The notes under the pieces were generated by a model that was not told the origin of the DNA, made no database searches, and was given only the letters and a program-made list of their open reading frames with translations. Source: Ezakiella massiliensis (GTDB lineage: Bacteria; Bacillota; Clostridia; Tissierellales; Peptoniphilaceae). Taken from it: a DNA stretch of 64,000 bases. Shown piece by piece: positions 1-7,170 of this stretch (position 1 is the stretch's first letter; the number at the start of each line of letters is the position of its first letter). The translations under genes were made by a program, and so were the position numbers. The stretch is taken from assembly GCF_900120165.1 (NCBI RefSeq), contig NZ_LT635475.1, positions 992,001-1,056,000 on the forward strand, read 5' to 3'.

Positions 1-199
1 TTCTTTGAAAGGCTGGTCTATTTTCATTTGTTCCAGAATATCCGTCATCAACATATTCTTCTCTTGTGAAGTTTTTAAATTCTTCATTCTTGTCGATATA
101 ATCATTTAGATAAGCTCTTTGATTTATGATACTTTCACTTTCATCAGTCTTTATCATATCTTCAACAGATAATCTAATATAAAGAGCAATCTTACTCAT
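1..199 (-). CDS. Large serine recombinase, N-terminal part only (cut by window edge)
   Basis: The reading frame opens at an ATG at 199-197 and runs off base 1. The visible 66 residues start MSKIALYIRLSVED and reach DDGYSGTNENRPAF. The Y-x-R-L-S segment carries the expected catalytic serine of the resolvase/invertase catalytic domain, and DGYSGTN..RP is the conserved motif before the recombinase domain. Its first eight bases overlap the end of the next recombinase gene, whose stop codon is 194-192, so the two are translationally coupled. It is the third of three tandem recombinases. Such recombinase triplets are known from some Firmicute ICEs and normally sit at an element end, so the ICE boundary probably lies just left of the window. 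The C-terminal half cannot be judged. Confidence 0.9.
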   Translation of the reverse strand, partial: MSKIALYIRLSVEDMIKTDESESIINQRAYLNDYIDKNEEFKNFTREEYVDDGYSGTNENRPAFQR

Positions 200-1862
200 C
201 GTGTGTTCCTCCTACCAAATTATCTATATTGAATTTAAAGACTATTTCAAATTCGTGTTTATCATAAACTATTATTTTTTCAATTAAGCTATGGATTAAA
301 TCTCCAGGTAGCTTATTCAAATTCTTTGAAGCATATAAATCATTTATCCATTTTGTTGATTTTAATCTTTCTTTTTTAAGTTTTGATATATTAACTTCAA
401 TTGCTGAAATCTCGTTATCAAATGTAGCCATATGACTTTGAGAAATCTCTCTTTTTAATAGATACTCGTCCCTATCAATCTTACCTAAACTATATTCTTC
501 ATAGGATCTTTGAATGATATTTTCTTCATTTAGATTTTTTCTTTTAAGATTTTCAATGTCTTTCTTAAAAGTATCTATCGCTTTATTAAATCTAGCTTTA
601 ATTCGATTAACAAATTTTGTCTTGCTAGTTGTCTTCATAATAAACTCAGAAATCTTATCACTAATAGCCTGATCCAAATCTCTTTCCATAATGAATACTG
701 ATTTTTCGGGTTTTATACTTCCACTAAATCTCTCATTCTGAAATGAATAGTAAAGTCTATCTCTATTTTTACCATAGATACGAGTTCTTCTATTAAGTTC
801 TTTGCCAGTATTATCATTGATTACAAGACCTTTAAATCTGTTCTCATAGTCCCTATTTTCAAAATTGTGCATTGGCGAACTGAAAACATGATTTTTCTTT
901 CTTTCTCGTCTTTCTCGTAAGATTCTTTCGTGAACTTCCTTAGAAATGATTGCTTCATGTGCATTCTCACAAATTATATACTGACTTTCATCTACAAAAT
1001 GTTGCTTAATTCCTTTTGCAAGATTTTGTTGCTTAACTCCTTGTACTAAAGTCCCCGTATAAGCTGGGTTTGTAAGCATTTTAGAAATTGTCCCTTTATT
1101 CCATTCAGGATCATCATCTTCTCTGTAAACTCTCCCAGTTTTATAGTAAATCATTCCAGGAGCATAGCCTTTTTCATTAAAATGCTTTGCGACTTCATAT
1201 TGGCTTTTGCCTTGAAGAGTCAAATCAAACATCTCTTCCACAATAAATCTAACATTTTCATCAATTACAAGTTTTTGACCTTCTTTAGATTTTTTAATCT
1301 TGTAGCCATAAGGTGGAACAGAACCAATAAAGTATCCATTTCTTGCTCTATTGTGTTTTGAGGTTTTTATCTTAACTGAAATATCCTTAGCATACATATC
1401 GTTGATAATATTTTTAAGAGTAACCTCAAAAGATTTCTTTGAATCTGTTTCTTTGACTGTATCCAATTTATCATTAACTGAAATAAATCTAACACCTAAA
1501 AATGGAAACACTTTATCAATCAATCTTCCCATTTCAAGATATTCTCTTCCAAGTCTTGATAAATCTCTGATAATAATACAATTGATTCTTCTATCCCTAA
1601 TATCTTGCATCATATTCTGAAATGATGGTCTTTCAAAGTTTGTCCCACTATATTCATAGTCGGTGTAAACTTCTAAAACATCTATATTTTCTTTTAATGC
1701 ATATTCTTTACAAGATAGTATTTGAGTTTCTATTGAGTATGATTTTTCTCTCCACTCTTCTGTTCTTTCATTAGATAGTCTTGTATAAATTCCGGCCTTA
1801 AAGACTTTTCTTTCTATCTTTTCACTTTTCTTTTCAATATATCTTTTGGAAGTTCTTGCCAT
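192..1862 (-). CDS. Large serine recombinase lacking zinc-ribbon cysteines
   Basis: A 556-residue member of the large serine recombinase family, expected to catalyse integration or excision through a 5'-phosphoserine link. The catalytic domain (about 20-165) contains YTRLSNE with the nucleophilic Ser and DLSRLGREYLEMG. The recombinase domain (about 190-290) contains GYFIGSVPPYGYK and a coiled coil follows (about 430-520). The region that is normally a C4 zinc ribbon (about 350-400) keeps the flanking pattern but has lost its cysteines: FKGLVINDNTGKELNRR stands where a C-x2-C knuckle is expected. The gene starts with an ATG overlapping the TAA of the upstream recombinase (TAATG) and ends overlapping the start of the next one. 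The lost zinc ribbon suggests altered DNA contacts or a supporting role in a multi-recombinase complex; that is inference. Confidence 0.93.
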   Translation of the reverse strand: MARTSKRYIEKKSEKIERKVFKAGIYTRLSNERTEEWREKSYSIETQILSCKEYALKENIDVLEVYTDYEYSGTNFERPSFQNMMQDIRDRRINCIIIRDLSRLGREYLEMGRLIDKVFPFLGVRFISVNDKLDTVKETDSKKSFEVTLKNIINDMYAKDISVKIKTSKHNRARNGYFIGSVPPYGYKIKKSKEGQKLVIDENVRFIVEEMFDLTLQGKSQYEVAKHFNEKGYAPGMIYYKTGRVYREDDDPEWNKGTISKMLTNPAYTGTLVQGVKQQNLAKGIKQHFVDESQYIICENAHEAIISKEVHERILRERRERKKNHVFSSPMHNFENRDYENRFKGLVINDNTGKELNRRTRIYGKNRDRLYYSFQNERFSGSIKPEKSVFIMERDLDQAISDKISEFIMKTTSKTKFVNRIKARFNKAIDTFKKDIENLKRKNLNEENIIQRSYEEYSLGKIDRDEYLLKREISQSHMATFDNEISAIEVNISKLKKERLKSTKWINDLYASKNLNKLPGDLIHSLIEKIIVYDKHEFEIVFKFNIDNLVGGTHDE

Positions 1863-3532
1863 TATAAAACACCTCCAACTAATTGCATTGGCGTCTTATT
1901 TTCAAGAGCATTTCCAAATACCTTATTTATTGAAATCAAATTTTTCTTTACTTCGGACTTGTTTCCACTTTCTTCTTTTATAAGGGTCTTCAGTAAGTTA
2001 ACTGTTTCCAAATTATTAAAGACAAAATTAATCTCATTATTTTCTCCGATTTCAATTCTATCTATAAATGATACAATTGTTAGTCTATTTAGACTGCTTA
2101 AATCAGTGGGAACAATTTCGGAAACCAAACTGTCCTTGTTTTTCATCTTTTCTTGCAAGTTGGCAAGTATATTTTTCTTTGTAGCAATTTGTTTCTCTAT
2201 TTCCCTGATTTTAATAAGATAATTTTTTCTGAACCTTTCAAACTCTTCAGAAGTTATAAGTTCGTCTTCTAAGTCCATATATAAAGATTGTCTAAGTCTT
2301 TCGTACTTTCTTTTTTCTGAGTTTAAGCTTTCAAAATCAATGTTAAATGTTACTTTTGATACATCTAACTTATTAACTTGACTTAGTAGTTCATTATATT
2401 TTTTTAAATAATCTTTAAGTGCAAAAAGAGTCATATCCAGTAGATAGTCTTCTTTTATACTATGTCTTGTGCAATCTCCTTTGTTATTATAGTGAGAACA
2501 AATATAAAAAATATTATATCCATTCTTGGACTTAACCTTTCTTCTAACCATTGAAGATCCACAATCTTTGCAATAAAGCATTCCTGATAAAATATGTGGT
2601 ATATCTGCCGATTGTTTTACATCTCGAAGCATCATCTTATTAGCCAAAGCATAAATGCTTTTTGAAATAATAGGCTTATGAGAGTCGTTTATTACAATCC
2701 AATCTTCTTCATTTACTTCTACTTCTCTCTTAGACTTGTAATTTAGTTTTCTAGTTTTTCCTTGTTCAAGCACTCCTATATAGACCTTGTTTGTAATAAT
2801 CCTATTGACCATTTTTGCGTCCCATTTAGAGTCTTTAACAATAAAACCAGTAGTATGATTATCGCCAGAATTTTCTTTATGCTTAGATGGTGTTACACAA
2901 CCTATGCTATTTAAAAAATCTGCAATAGCCTTAGACGAATAACCGTCTATCTTCATATTGAAGATTCTTTCAATTATATGAGAAACTTCTGTATCAACGA
3001 CTAACTTATGTTTGTTTTTGCTATCCTTCTTATAACCAAAAGGAGCAAATGCACCAATAAATTCACCATTCTTTCTTTTGATCTCTTTTGAAGATTTAAC
3101 TTTCATAGAAATATCTCTACAATAAGAATCATTAATAAAGTTTCTTATTGGAAGAATTAAGTGTGTATCGCTTACATCTGCATTTTCACTGTCATAGTTA
3201 TCGTTTACGGATATAAACCTTATACCTTTTTCTGGAAATATCTTTTGTAGATATTTACCTGATTCGATATAATCTCTCCCGAAACGGGATAAGTCCTTCA
3301 CAATAATTGTTTTGAACTTCTTATCTTCAAGATCTTGAATCATCTTCTTAAATTTTGGTCTGTCAAAATTAGATCCTGAAAAGCCATCGTCTACATATTC
3401 AGCAACAACTTTAAAATCATTGTCCCTTGCATATGATTTGATAATCTGTCTTTGATTTGAAATAGAATTACTTTCTGTGCTATCTCCATCCTCTCTCGAT
3501 AAACGAAGATACATACAAGCAAATTTTTCCAT
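1862..3532 (-). CDS. Large serine recombinase with zinc ribbon
   Basis: About 556 residues and the first gene of the recombinase triplet. The resolvase catalytic domain has YLRLSRED and DLSRFGRDYIESG. The recombinase domain has GEFIGAFAPFGYK. A zinc ribbon at about 315-350 is intact (SGMLYCKDCGSSM followed by FYICSHY and a Cys in GDCTRH), and a long coiled coil follows. The ATG at 3532 sits 8 nt after a GGAGG; a GTG at 3535 is possible but closer to the ribosome binding site. The site itself lies in one arm of a hairpin (3541-3578), so translation may be controlled. Its stop overlaps the next start. Of the two complete recombinases this looks the more canonical and is the likelier catalytic integrase or excisionase. 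Confidence 0.94.
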   Translation of the reverse strand: MEKFACMYLRLSREDGDSTESNSISNQRQIIKSYARDNDFKVVAEYVDDGFSGSNFDRPKFKKMIQDLEDKKFKTIIVKDLSRFGRDYIESGKYLQKIFPEKGIRFISVNDNYDSENADVSDTHLILPIRNFINDSYCRDISMKVKSSKEIKRKNGEFIGAFAPFGYKKDSKNKHKLVVDTEVSHIIERIFNMKIDGYSSKAIADFLNSIGCVTPSKHKENSGDNHTTGFIVKDSKWDAKMVNRIITNKVYIGVLEQGKTRKLNYKSKREVEVNEEDWIVINDSHKPIISKSIYALANKMMLRDVKQSADIPHILSGMLYCKDCGSSMVRRKVKSKNGYNIFYICSHYNNKGDCTRHSIKEDYLLDMTLFALKDYLKKYNELLSQVNKLDVSKVTFNIDFESLNSEKRKYERLRQSLYMDLEDELITSEEFERFRKNYLIKIREIEKQIATKKNILANLQEKMKNKDSLVSEIVPTDLSSLNRLTIVSFIDRIEIGENNEINFVFNNLETVNLLKTLIKEESGNKSEVKKNLISINKVFGNALENKTPMQLVGGVL

Positions 3533-3540
3533 CACAAAAC

Positions 3541-3578
3541 CTCCTTAATTTGTATTTGGGCAAATAGTCATTAAGGAG
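3541..3578 (-). promoter_or_regulatory. Hairpin that would sequester the recombinase ribosome binding site
   Basis: On the minus strand the leader reads CTCCTTAAT, a 3-nt bulge, TATTTG-CC-CAAATA, a 3-nt bulge, then ATTAAGGAG followed by G. The outer 9-bp arms pair perfectly and the inner 5-6 bp also pair. The 3' arm contains AAGGAG, the Shine-Dalgarno sequence of the recombinase starting at 3532. In this fold the ribosome binding site is closed. It may act as translational control of the recombinase operon; a recombinase binding site is the alternative. Confidence 0.5.
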
Positions 3579-3632
3579 TTCTTCTACCACTTATATTTTA
3601 CCGCACCCAAGTTTTTAAGTCAGCACCCCAGC

Positions 3633-3854
3633 TTATAGTCTTATACAAGTTCTACATAAATATAGTTCTACAATATCTAGTAAGTCGAGGGACTCTTTAT
3701 CACTTTGAGTGTAAGTAATTTTTTTAGAATAATCTTCTTTTGATATTTGCTCTTTAGGTTTATATTTCTTCTTTTCTTTTGTATTCATAGGTTTTACCTC
3801 ACAATATAAAATTAAAGTTTTTTGACATTGACAAGTGCCTTGGATTAGCAACAT
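3633..3854 (-). CDS. Small hypothetical protein upstream of the recombinases
   Basis: A 73-codon frame not recognised as any family. The ATG at 3854 is preceded by GGAGGTGA at 3862-3869 with about 7 nt spacing. A second ATG at 3788 (51 codons, protein starting MNTKEKKKYK) also has a GAGGT 7 nt upstream, so two starts are possible. The shorter product is Lys/Glu-rich at its N terminus and ends DLLDIVELYLCRTCIRL with a CxxC. It lies about 100 bp upstream of the recombinase operon on the same strand, where small excision or regulatory proteins are often found in ICEs, but the sequence offers no proof of function. Confidence 0.5.
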   Translation of the reverse strand: MLLIQGTCQCQKTLILYCEVKPMNTKEKKKYKPKEQISKEDYSKKITYTQSDKESLDLLDIVELYLCRTCIRL

Positions 3855-4076
3855 AGGAATCTCACCTCCGCCTCTATTCAGGATGAGCCGGCTTCAACCT
3901 TAGAAGTATCATTATCCTCATTTTCTTCATAGCGAATAGGGTATCCCTCCCTATATTCAAACTCTTACTTATCGCTCCCTTTCTTCTTCCCTTGCTTTTA
4001 GCTTAGCAGTACTTGTTTTGCCGAATTGTTCAGCAGAAAGATCTTGGCGGATAGGTTATCACGCTCCAAAAATGAT

Positions 4077-4116
4077 TAACGTCTTGTCTTGGTCTATTCA
4101 GTTGTTAAGGTTCAAA
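4077..4116. repeat. 40-bp imperfect direct repeat, copy A
   Basis: It begins TAACGTCTTGTCTTGG and ends TTGTTAAGGTTCAAA. The copy at 8310-8349 matches at 34 of 40 positions by eye. The pair flanks a 4.2-kb block holding the sigma-like factor, ArpU-like gene, XRE, ImmA, membrane protein and RhuM. The function is unknown. Confidence 0.75.
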
Positions 4117-4210
4117 ATTTATTGAGAGTTATTAATCTTTTTAAAATTTGACCATCAAAAAATACTTATCTTGATGAAACAAAATTGTTTAAAATTACCC
4201 TCTTATACTT

Positions 4211-4239
4211 AACAGTGAAAAGAAGCCTTTCTTGCTAAC
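4211..4239. repeat. 29-bp direct repeat, copy 1
   Basis: It starts AACAGTGAAAA and ends TTCTTGCTAAC. The second copy at 4296-4324 agrees at 23 of 29 positions and lies 85 bp away in the same orientation. It sits downstream of the sigma-like factor and upstream of the recombinase operon. Confidence 0.6.
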
Positions 4240-4295
4240 CAATTTTCAAAAATAAATTTGGTTAAATGAAAAAGTCCAATTCCCACTGCATAAGT

Positions 4296-4324
4296 AACAG
4301 TGAAAATCAGACCCTCTTGGTAAC
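4296..4324. repeat. 29-bp direct repeat, copy 2
   Basis: It starts AACAGTGAAAA and ends CTCTTGGTAAC, and is the partner of 4211-4239. The distal part comes within a few bases of the stop codon of the sigma-like gene (4331), so it is clearly non-coding. Confidence 0.6.
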
Positions 4325-4330
4325 TGTCAT

Positions 4331-4741
4331 CTAAAAGTCTTCTAACATTTCCTTTAGTTTTTCTAAGACTTTATTACGCCTTTTAATAACGGCTGGATTA
4401 GAAATATTCAGTTTAGCGGCTACTTCTCTAATTGTTTCTTCTTTATAAAAAAGACTTTCTATCAAATCCCTTTCAACAGGGTTGAGTTTAGAAATAGCTC
4501 TTCTTACTTCTTCAATCATTTCCTTTGTTTCGATAATTTTTTCAACATCAAATTCCTGATCTTCCAAATTTTCTTCAAAATTACCATCATGATCATAGGA
4601 ACAAAAAAAGAAACAGTTATTTAACCTGTCTCTTCTTATTTGATATTTCTCTTTATTTAATTCACTATGATAAGCAAGATATACTTCCTTGCTAACAACT
4701 ACTTTCTTCCCTTCTAGAAATAAATAATATTCTTTGTCCAT
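4331..4741 (-). CDS. Sigma-70-like factor of mobile-element type
   Basis: A 136-residue protein starting MDKEYYLFLEGKKV at an ATG preceded by AAGGAGG at good spacing; the longer frame up to 4798 has no better start. The C-terminal half resembles a region 4 helix-turn-helix: ISKLNPVERDLIESLF followed by TIREVAAKLNISNPAVIKRRNKVLEKL. There is no clear region 2. Proteins of this kind (for example Tn916 Orf7) occur in many Firmicute conjugative elements and control element genes. Here it is followed on the same strand by two 29-bp direct repeats and the recombinase operon, which are possible targets. It could be a DNA-binding regulator rather than a true sigma factor. Confidence 0.8.
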   Translation of the reverse strand: MDKEYYLFLEGKKVVVSKEVYLAYHSELNKEKYQIRRDRLNNCFFFCSYDHDGNFEENLEDQEFDVEKIIETKEMIEEVRRAISKLNPVERDLIESLFYKEETIREVAAKLNISNPAVIKRRNKVLEKLKEMLEDF

Positions 4742-4837
4742 TAATTTTTCCTCCTTGTTGACATGAATTTCTTTTGTTTGAAAATGAAATTCACACAAGG
4801 AGGACTTCTAATTCTATGCATATATTCTCCTGGGCAT

Positions 4838-4872
4838 AAAAAAAGACCGAAAGAAAATAAATTCTTTCAGTC
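4838..4872 (-). terminator. Rho-independent terminator
   Basis: On the minus strand GACTGAAAGAA and TTCTTTCGGTC pair around a 6-nt loop and are followed by TTTTTTT. It lies downstream of the ArpU-like gene (5011-5571) and would end its transcript before the sigma-like gene. Confidence 0.8.
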
Positions 4873-5010
4873 AATAAATGCCAATATTAAATTTAGGTGC
4901 AAACCACCCATCATGGATATTATATATGCACTTAAGTACACATAAAATTCGTATATGGTACTTTTTTCATTCGGAAATAGTACGCAATAAGTTCGTCATA
5001 AATTAATTTC

Positions 5011-5571
5011 TTAGATGCTCATTATTTCTTCAATGCTACGACCGTCTTCAAGTTGACTAATAGCAGTCGGTAAAGTATATCCCCAAATTATTACACCAAC
5101 CAATGCAATTGCTTCCTTTTTTCTTTGATAATAAACAGTTCTCTCTAAAGACACACTTCTCATACAAGCTTCATCAGTAATCTTTTTTTCAGAAATGTAG
5201 TAGTTATAAATAATCTTATGATAGATTTCTCCATATTCTGGATAAACTTTTATCCTAACACAGGCATCATAAATTATTAAAAGCATAAGCTTACTATCCA
5301 TTACATTGGAAACTCTATTATTAAACTTTTCTTCAACTTTTTCTGGAGCAAATGTAGAAAGATACAAGTAAGCAGATTCTGAAGTTGATCCATAGTTTTC
5401 TTTACTCTCAAACATCATAAAATTTGCCCTGCTATCTACTGCCCAGGTAACTTGTCTATATAAACTTAAAATAAGTTTTGCAGCTGAACTGATTTCTTCA
5501 AATTTCAAGTTGCTATCTGCATACAAGTTCATTATATTCTTTAAAGTTTTACTTATTCTCAATCTAATCAC
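5011..5571 (-). CDS. ArpU/RinA-like putative transcriptional regulator
   Basis: About 186 residues, mostly helical. The C-terminal part (ACMRSVSLERTVYYQRKKEAIALVG) fits the YYxRKxEAI pattern seen in ArpU-like phage late regulators, so a DNA-binding helix-turn-helix at the C terminus is likely. No other domain is recognised. It is transcribed away from the XRE repressor across a shared intergenic region containing an inverted repeat, so the XRE protein may control it. The start is uncertain: a GTG at 5571 overlaps the GGGGTGAT that would best serve as ribosome binding site for the TTG at about 5562. Function is inferred from the C-terminal motif and the position only. Confidence 0.5.
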   Translation of the reverse strand: MIRLRISKTLKNIMNLYADSNLKFEEISSAAKLILSLYRQVTWAVDSRANFMMFESKENYGSTSESAYLYLSTFAPEKVEEKFNNRVSNVMDSKLMLLIIYDACVRIKVYPEYGEIYHKIIYNYYISEKKITDEACMRSVSLERTVYYQRKKEAIALVGVIIWGYTLPTAISQLEDGRSIEEIMSI

Positions 5572-5585
5572 CCCAATACAACTTA

Positions 5586-5614
5586 TTTACAAACTTGAAT
5601 GTTTGTGCTATAAT
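5586..5614 (+). promoter_or_regulatory. Promoter with embedded operator for the XRE/ImmA operon
   Basis: TTTACA (5586-5591), a 17-nt spacer and TATAAT (5609-5614) form a near-consensus sigma-A promoter reading toward the XRE gene. The spacer contains the perfect inverted repeat ACAAAC-N6-GTTTGT (5589-5606), overlapping the -35 box. This is the layout expected for an autoregulated repressor; the binding protein is inferred. Confidence 0.7.
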
Positions 5615-5720
5615 ATGAATATAAGTTCAGTTTGTATTATATCTCAAATTGAAAAATAATTCAAGCACTATTGTTCGTATTAAAAGTTATAAATGCACAT
5701 TAGTACAGGAGGTTAAAATT

Positions 5721-6122
5721 ATGGCTTTTGCGGATAGATTAAAGGATTTTCGTGAAAAAGAAAAGTTAAGTCAAGCAGATTTTGCAAAGATGATAGGAAT
5801 AAGTACAAGAACTCTTGTACATTATGAAGACGGAGAAAGATACCCAAGAGATGTCGAGGTTTACAAAAAAATAGCTGAAGTTATGGACTGTGATTACAAT
5901 TATCTTCTAGAAGAAAGTGACGAATTTTTAAATCGAGTTTATAACATGGGTGGCAAAAGAGAATTAGAAAAAGCTAGAGCATTAACAGAAGGTTTAAGCT
6001 CTTTATTTGCTGGTGGAGAAATTTCTGACGAAGATAAAGATGCTGCTTTTGAAGCTATTACTCGTGCTTATTGGGAAGCTAAAAGAGAAAACAAGAAATA
6101 TGGTCGTAAGAAAAAAGATTAG
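5721..6122 (+). CDS. XRE-family repressor
   Basis: A 133-residue protein starting MAFADRLKDFREKE, with AGGAGG 8-9 nt before the ATG at 5721; the frame extends upstream without a better start. Residues 5-60 form a classic HTH_XRE domain (LSQADFAKMIGISTRTLVHYEDGERYP). The C-terminal half is charged and helical with no recognised domain. It is followed 8 bp later by an ImmA/IrrE metalloprotease gene, the same pairing as ImmR-ImmA of ICEBs1, where the protease relieves repression of excision and transfer after DNA damage. It probably represses the divergent ArpU-like gene and/or its own promoter through the inverted repeat at 5589-5606. Confidence 0.88.
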   Translation: MAFADRLKDFREKEKLSQADFAKMIGISTRTLVHYEDGERYPRDVEVYKKIAEVMDCDYNYLLEESDEFLNRVYNMGGKRELEKARALTEGLSSLFAGGEISDEDKDAAFEAITRAYWEAKRENKKYGRKKKD

Positions 6123-6130
6123 GTGATTTT

Positions 6131-6679
6131 ATGAGCATGAATCGCTATATATATGATAAGGTTAATCGACTTATAAAAAAATATAAGACACGAGATCCTA
6201 TCGAATTAATAGAAGCTTTGAATATTAACCTGGTATATCTACCTGAAACAAAAATACTTTTAGGAATGTATCATTATATTCAAAGAAACAGATTTATTTT
6301 TATCAGCAGTAACACAAATTTTAATAGAAAGACGATATTAGCACACGAATTAGGTCACGATCAACTACACAGAGATTATTGTATGAGAGGTGGAGCTTTT
6401 CATGACCAAACAGTATTAAACCCAACAAACAAATTTGAAACTGAAGCTAATATTTTTGCGGCTCACTTATTAATAAGTGATGAAGATGTCCTAGATAATA
6501 TCAATGATCAAGTTTGTGATTATGAAATTGCTGGAAAATTAGGTGTAGATATAAATTTACTAAATCTAAAAATTTCTGAGTTAGCAAAAATGGGCAAGTT
6601 TAATAAACCAGTTAATGTTAATATACCTCAGGGAGATTTTCTTAAAAACTATCGCCCTGAACATGATGATTATTATTAG
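6131..6679 (+). CDS. ImmA/IrrE-type metalloprotease
   Basis: A 182-residue protein with the zinc protease signature ILAHELGHDQLH (HExxH at about residue 76) and a downstream ETEANIFAAHLL segment that supplies the third metal ligand in this family. Family members cleave partner XRE repressors, and the partner gene lies 8 bp upstream. An AGGTGA precedes two candidate starts, ATG 6131 and ATG 6137; 6131 is used here. It probably serves as the induction switch for the element. Confidence 0.9.
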   Translation: MSMNRYIYDKVNRLIKKYKTRDPIELIEALNINLVYLPETKILLGMYHYIQRNRFIFISSNTNFNRKTILAHELGHDQLHRDYCMRGGAFHDQTVLNPTNKFETEANIFAAHLLISDEDVLDNINDQVCDYEIAGKLGVDINLLNLKISELAKMGKFNKPVNVNIPQGDFLKNYRPEHDDYY

Positions 6680-6687
6680 GAGACTCT

Positions 6688-7170
6688 ATGGGAATTTTTA
6701 TTGCAGAATATTTTTTATTAATCCTTTCTGGAGTAGTTTTCTACTATCTCATCTCTACCTACTCTGTAAAAATCTCAGCATTTTTAATTGATTTTATAGT
6801 TGTAGGTTTAGGATTTTATATATCCATAAAAGATAAACTAGATAACAAATTAGCTATTCCCCTTTCAATTACAGTAGTAATAATTTATGGAATATTGCTA
6901 GTTTTAATAAATCAAAAGCTACCAAAATTTAGTAAGTTTTTAAACTATATAATTGCTTTTATAGGATCATCAGTCGCCCTATGGTTGGCACTTGATTTTA
7001 TAACAAACACTCTAGCCGCTTTTAAAATAATAGGTCAAACTTATCATCAATTACCAATAACAAAAAATATGATGATAAATTCCTTTATACATTATGTAAT
7101 TGTATTCTTGATTAGTATTCCAGTGTTTAAAGGTAGAATGAAATTCATATTCGGAGGAAATTATGAGTAG
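6688..7170 (+). CDS. Hypothetical polytopic membrane protein
   Basis: 160 residues with about five hydrophobic segments (roughly 5-25, 28-45, 55-75, 85-110 and 135-152) and a short basic tail. The start follows TAGGAGAC. It sits 8 bp after the ImmA gene and overlaps the RhuM start by 8 bases, so it is in the same operon. No family is recognised; the only evidence is the membrane topology and the operon context. Confidence 0.7.
   Translation: MGIFIAEYFLLILSGVVFYYLISTYSVKISAFLIDFIVVGLGFYISIKDKLDNKLAIPLSITVVIIYGILLVLINQKLPKFSKFLNYIIAFIGSSVALWLALDFITNTLAAFKIIGQTYHQLPITKNMMINSFIHYVIVFLISIPVFKGRMKFIFGGNYE

Larger units (their letters stand above)
3870..4330. other. Intergenic stretch with repeats and decayed coding fragments
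   Basis: No intact gene is seen. Two short minus-strand frames look like gene remnants: 3969-4056 encodes SAEQFGKTSTAKLKAR ending in a basic/acidic tail, and 3878-3964, in another frame, encodes EFEYREGYPIRYEENEDNDT. Both look like real protein but lack starts and are interrupted. The region also holds one copy of a 40-bp repeat (4077-4116, partner at 8310-8349) and two 29-bp direct repeats (4211-4239 and 4296-4324). It separates the sigma-like factor from the small ORF and recombinases, so it probably contains their promoter. Confidence 0.5.

Noticed and set aside
4763..4945. Plus-strand open frame of 60 codons
   Set aside because: It covers the sigma gene leader and the minus-strand terminator hairpin, has no ribosome binding site and no protein-like pattern.
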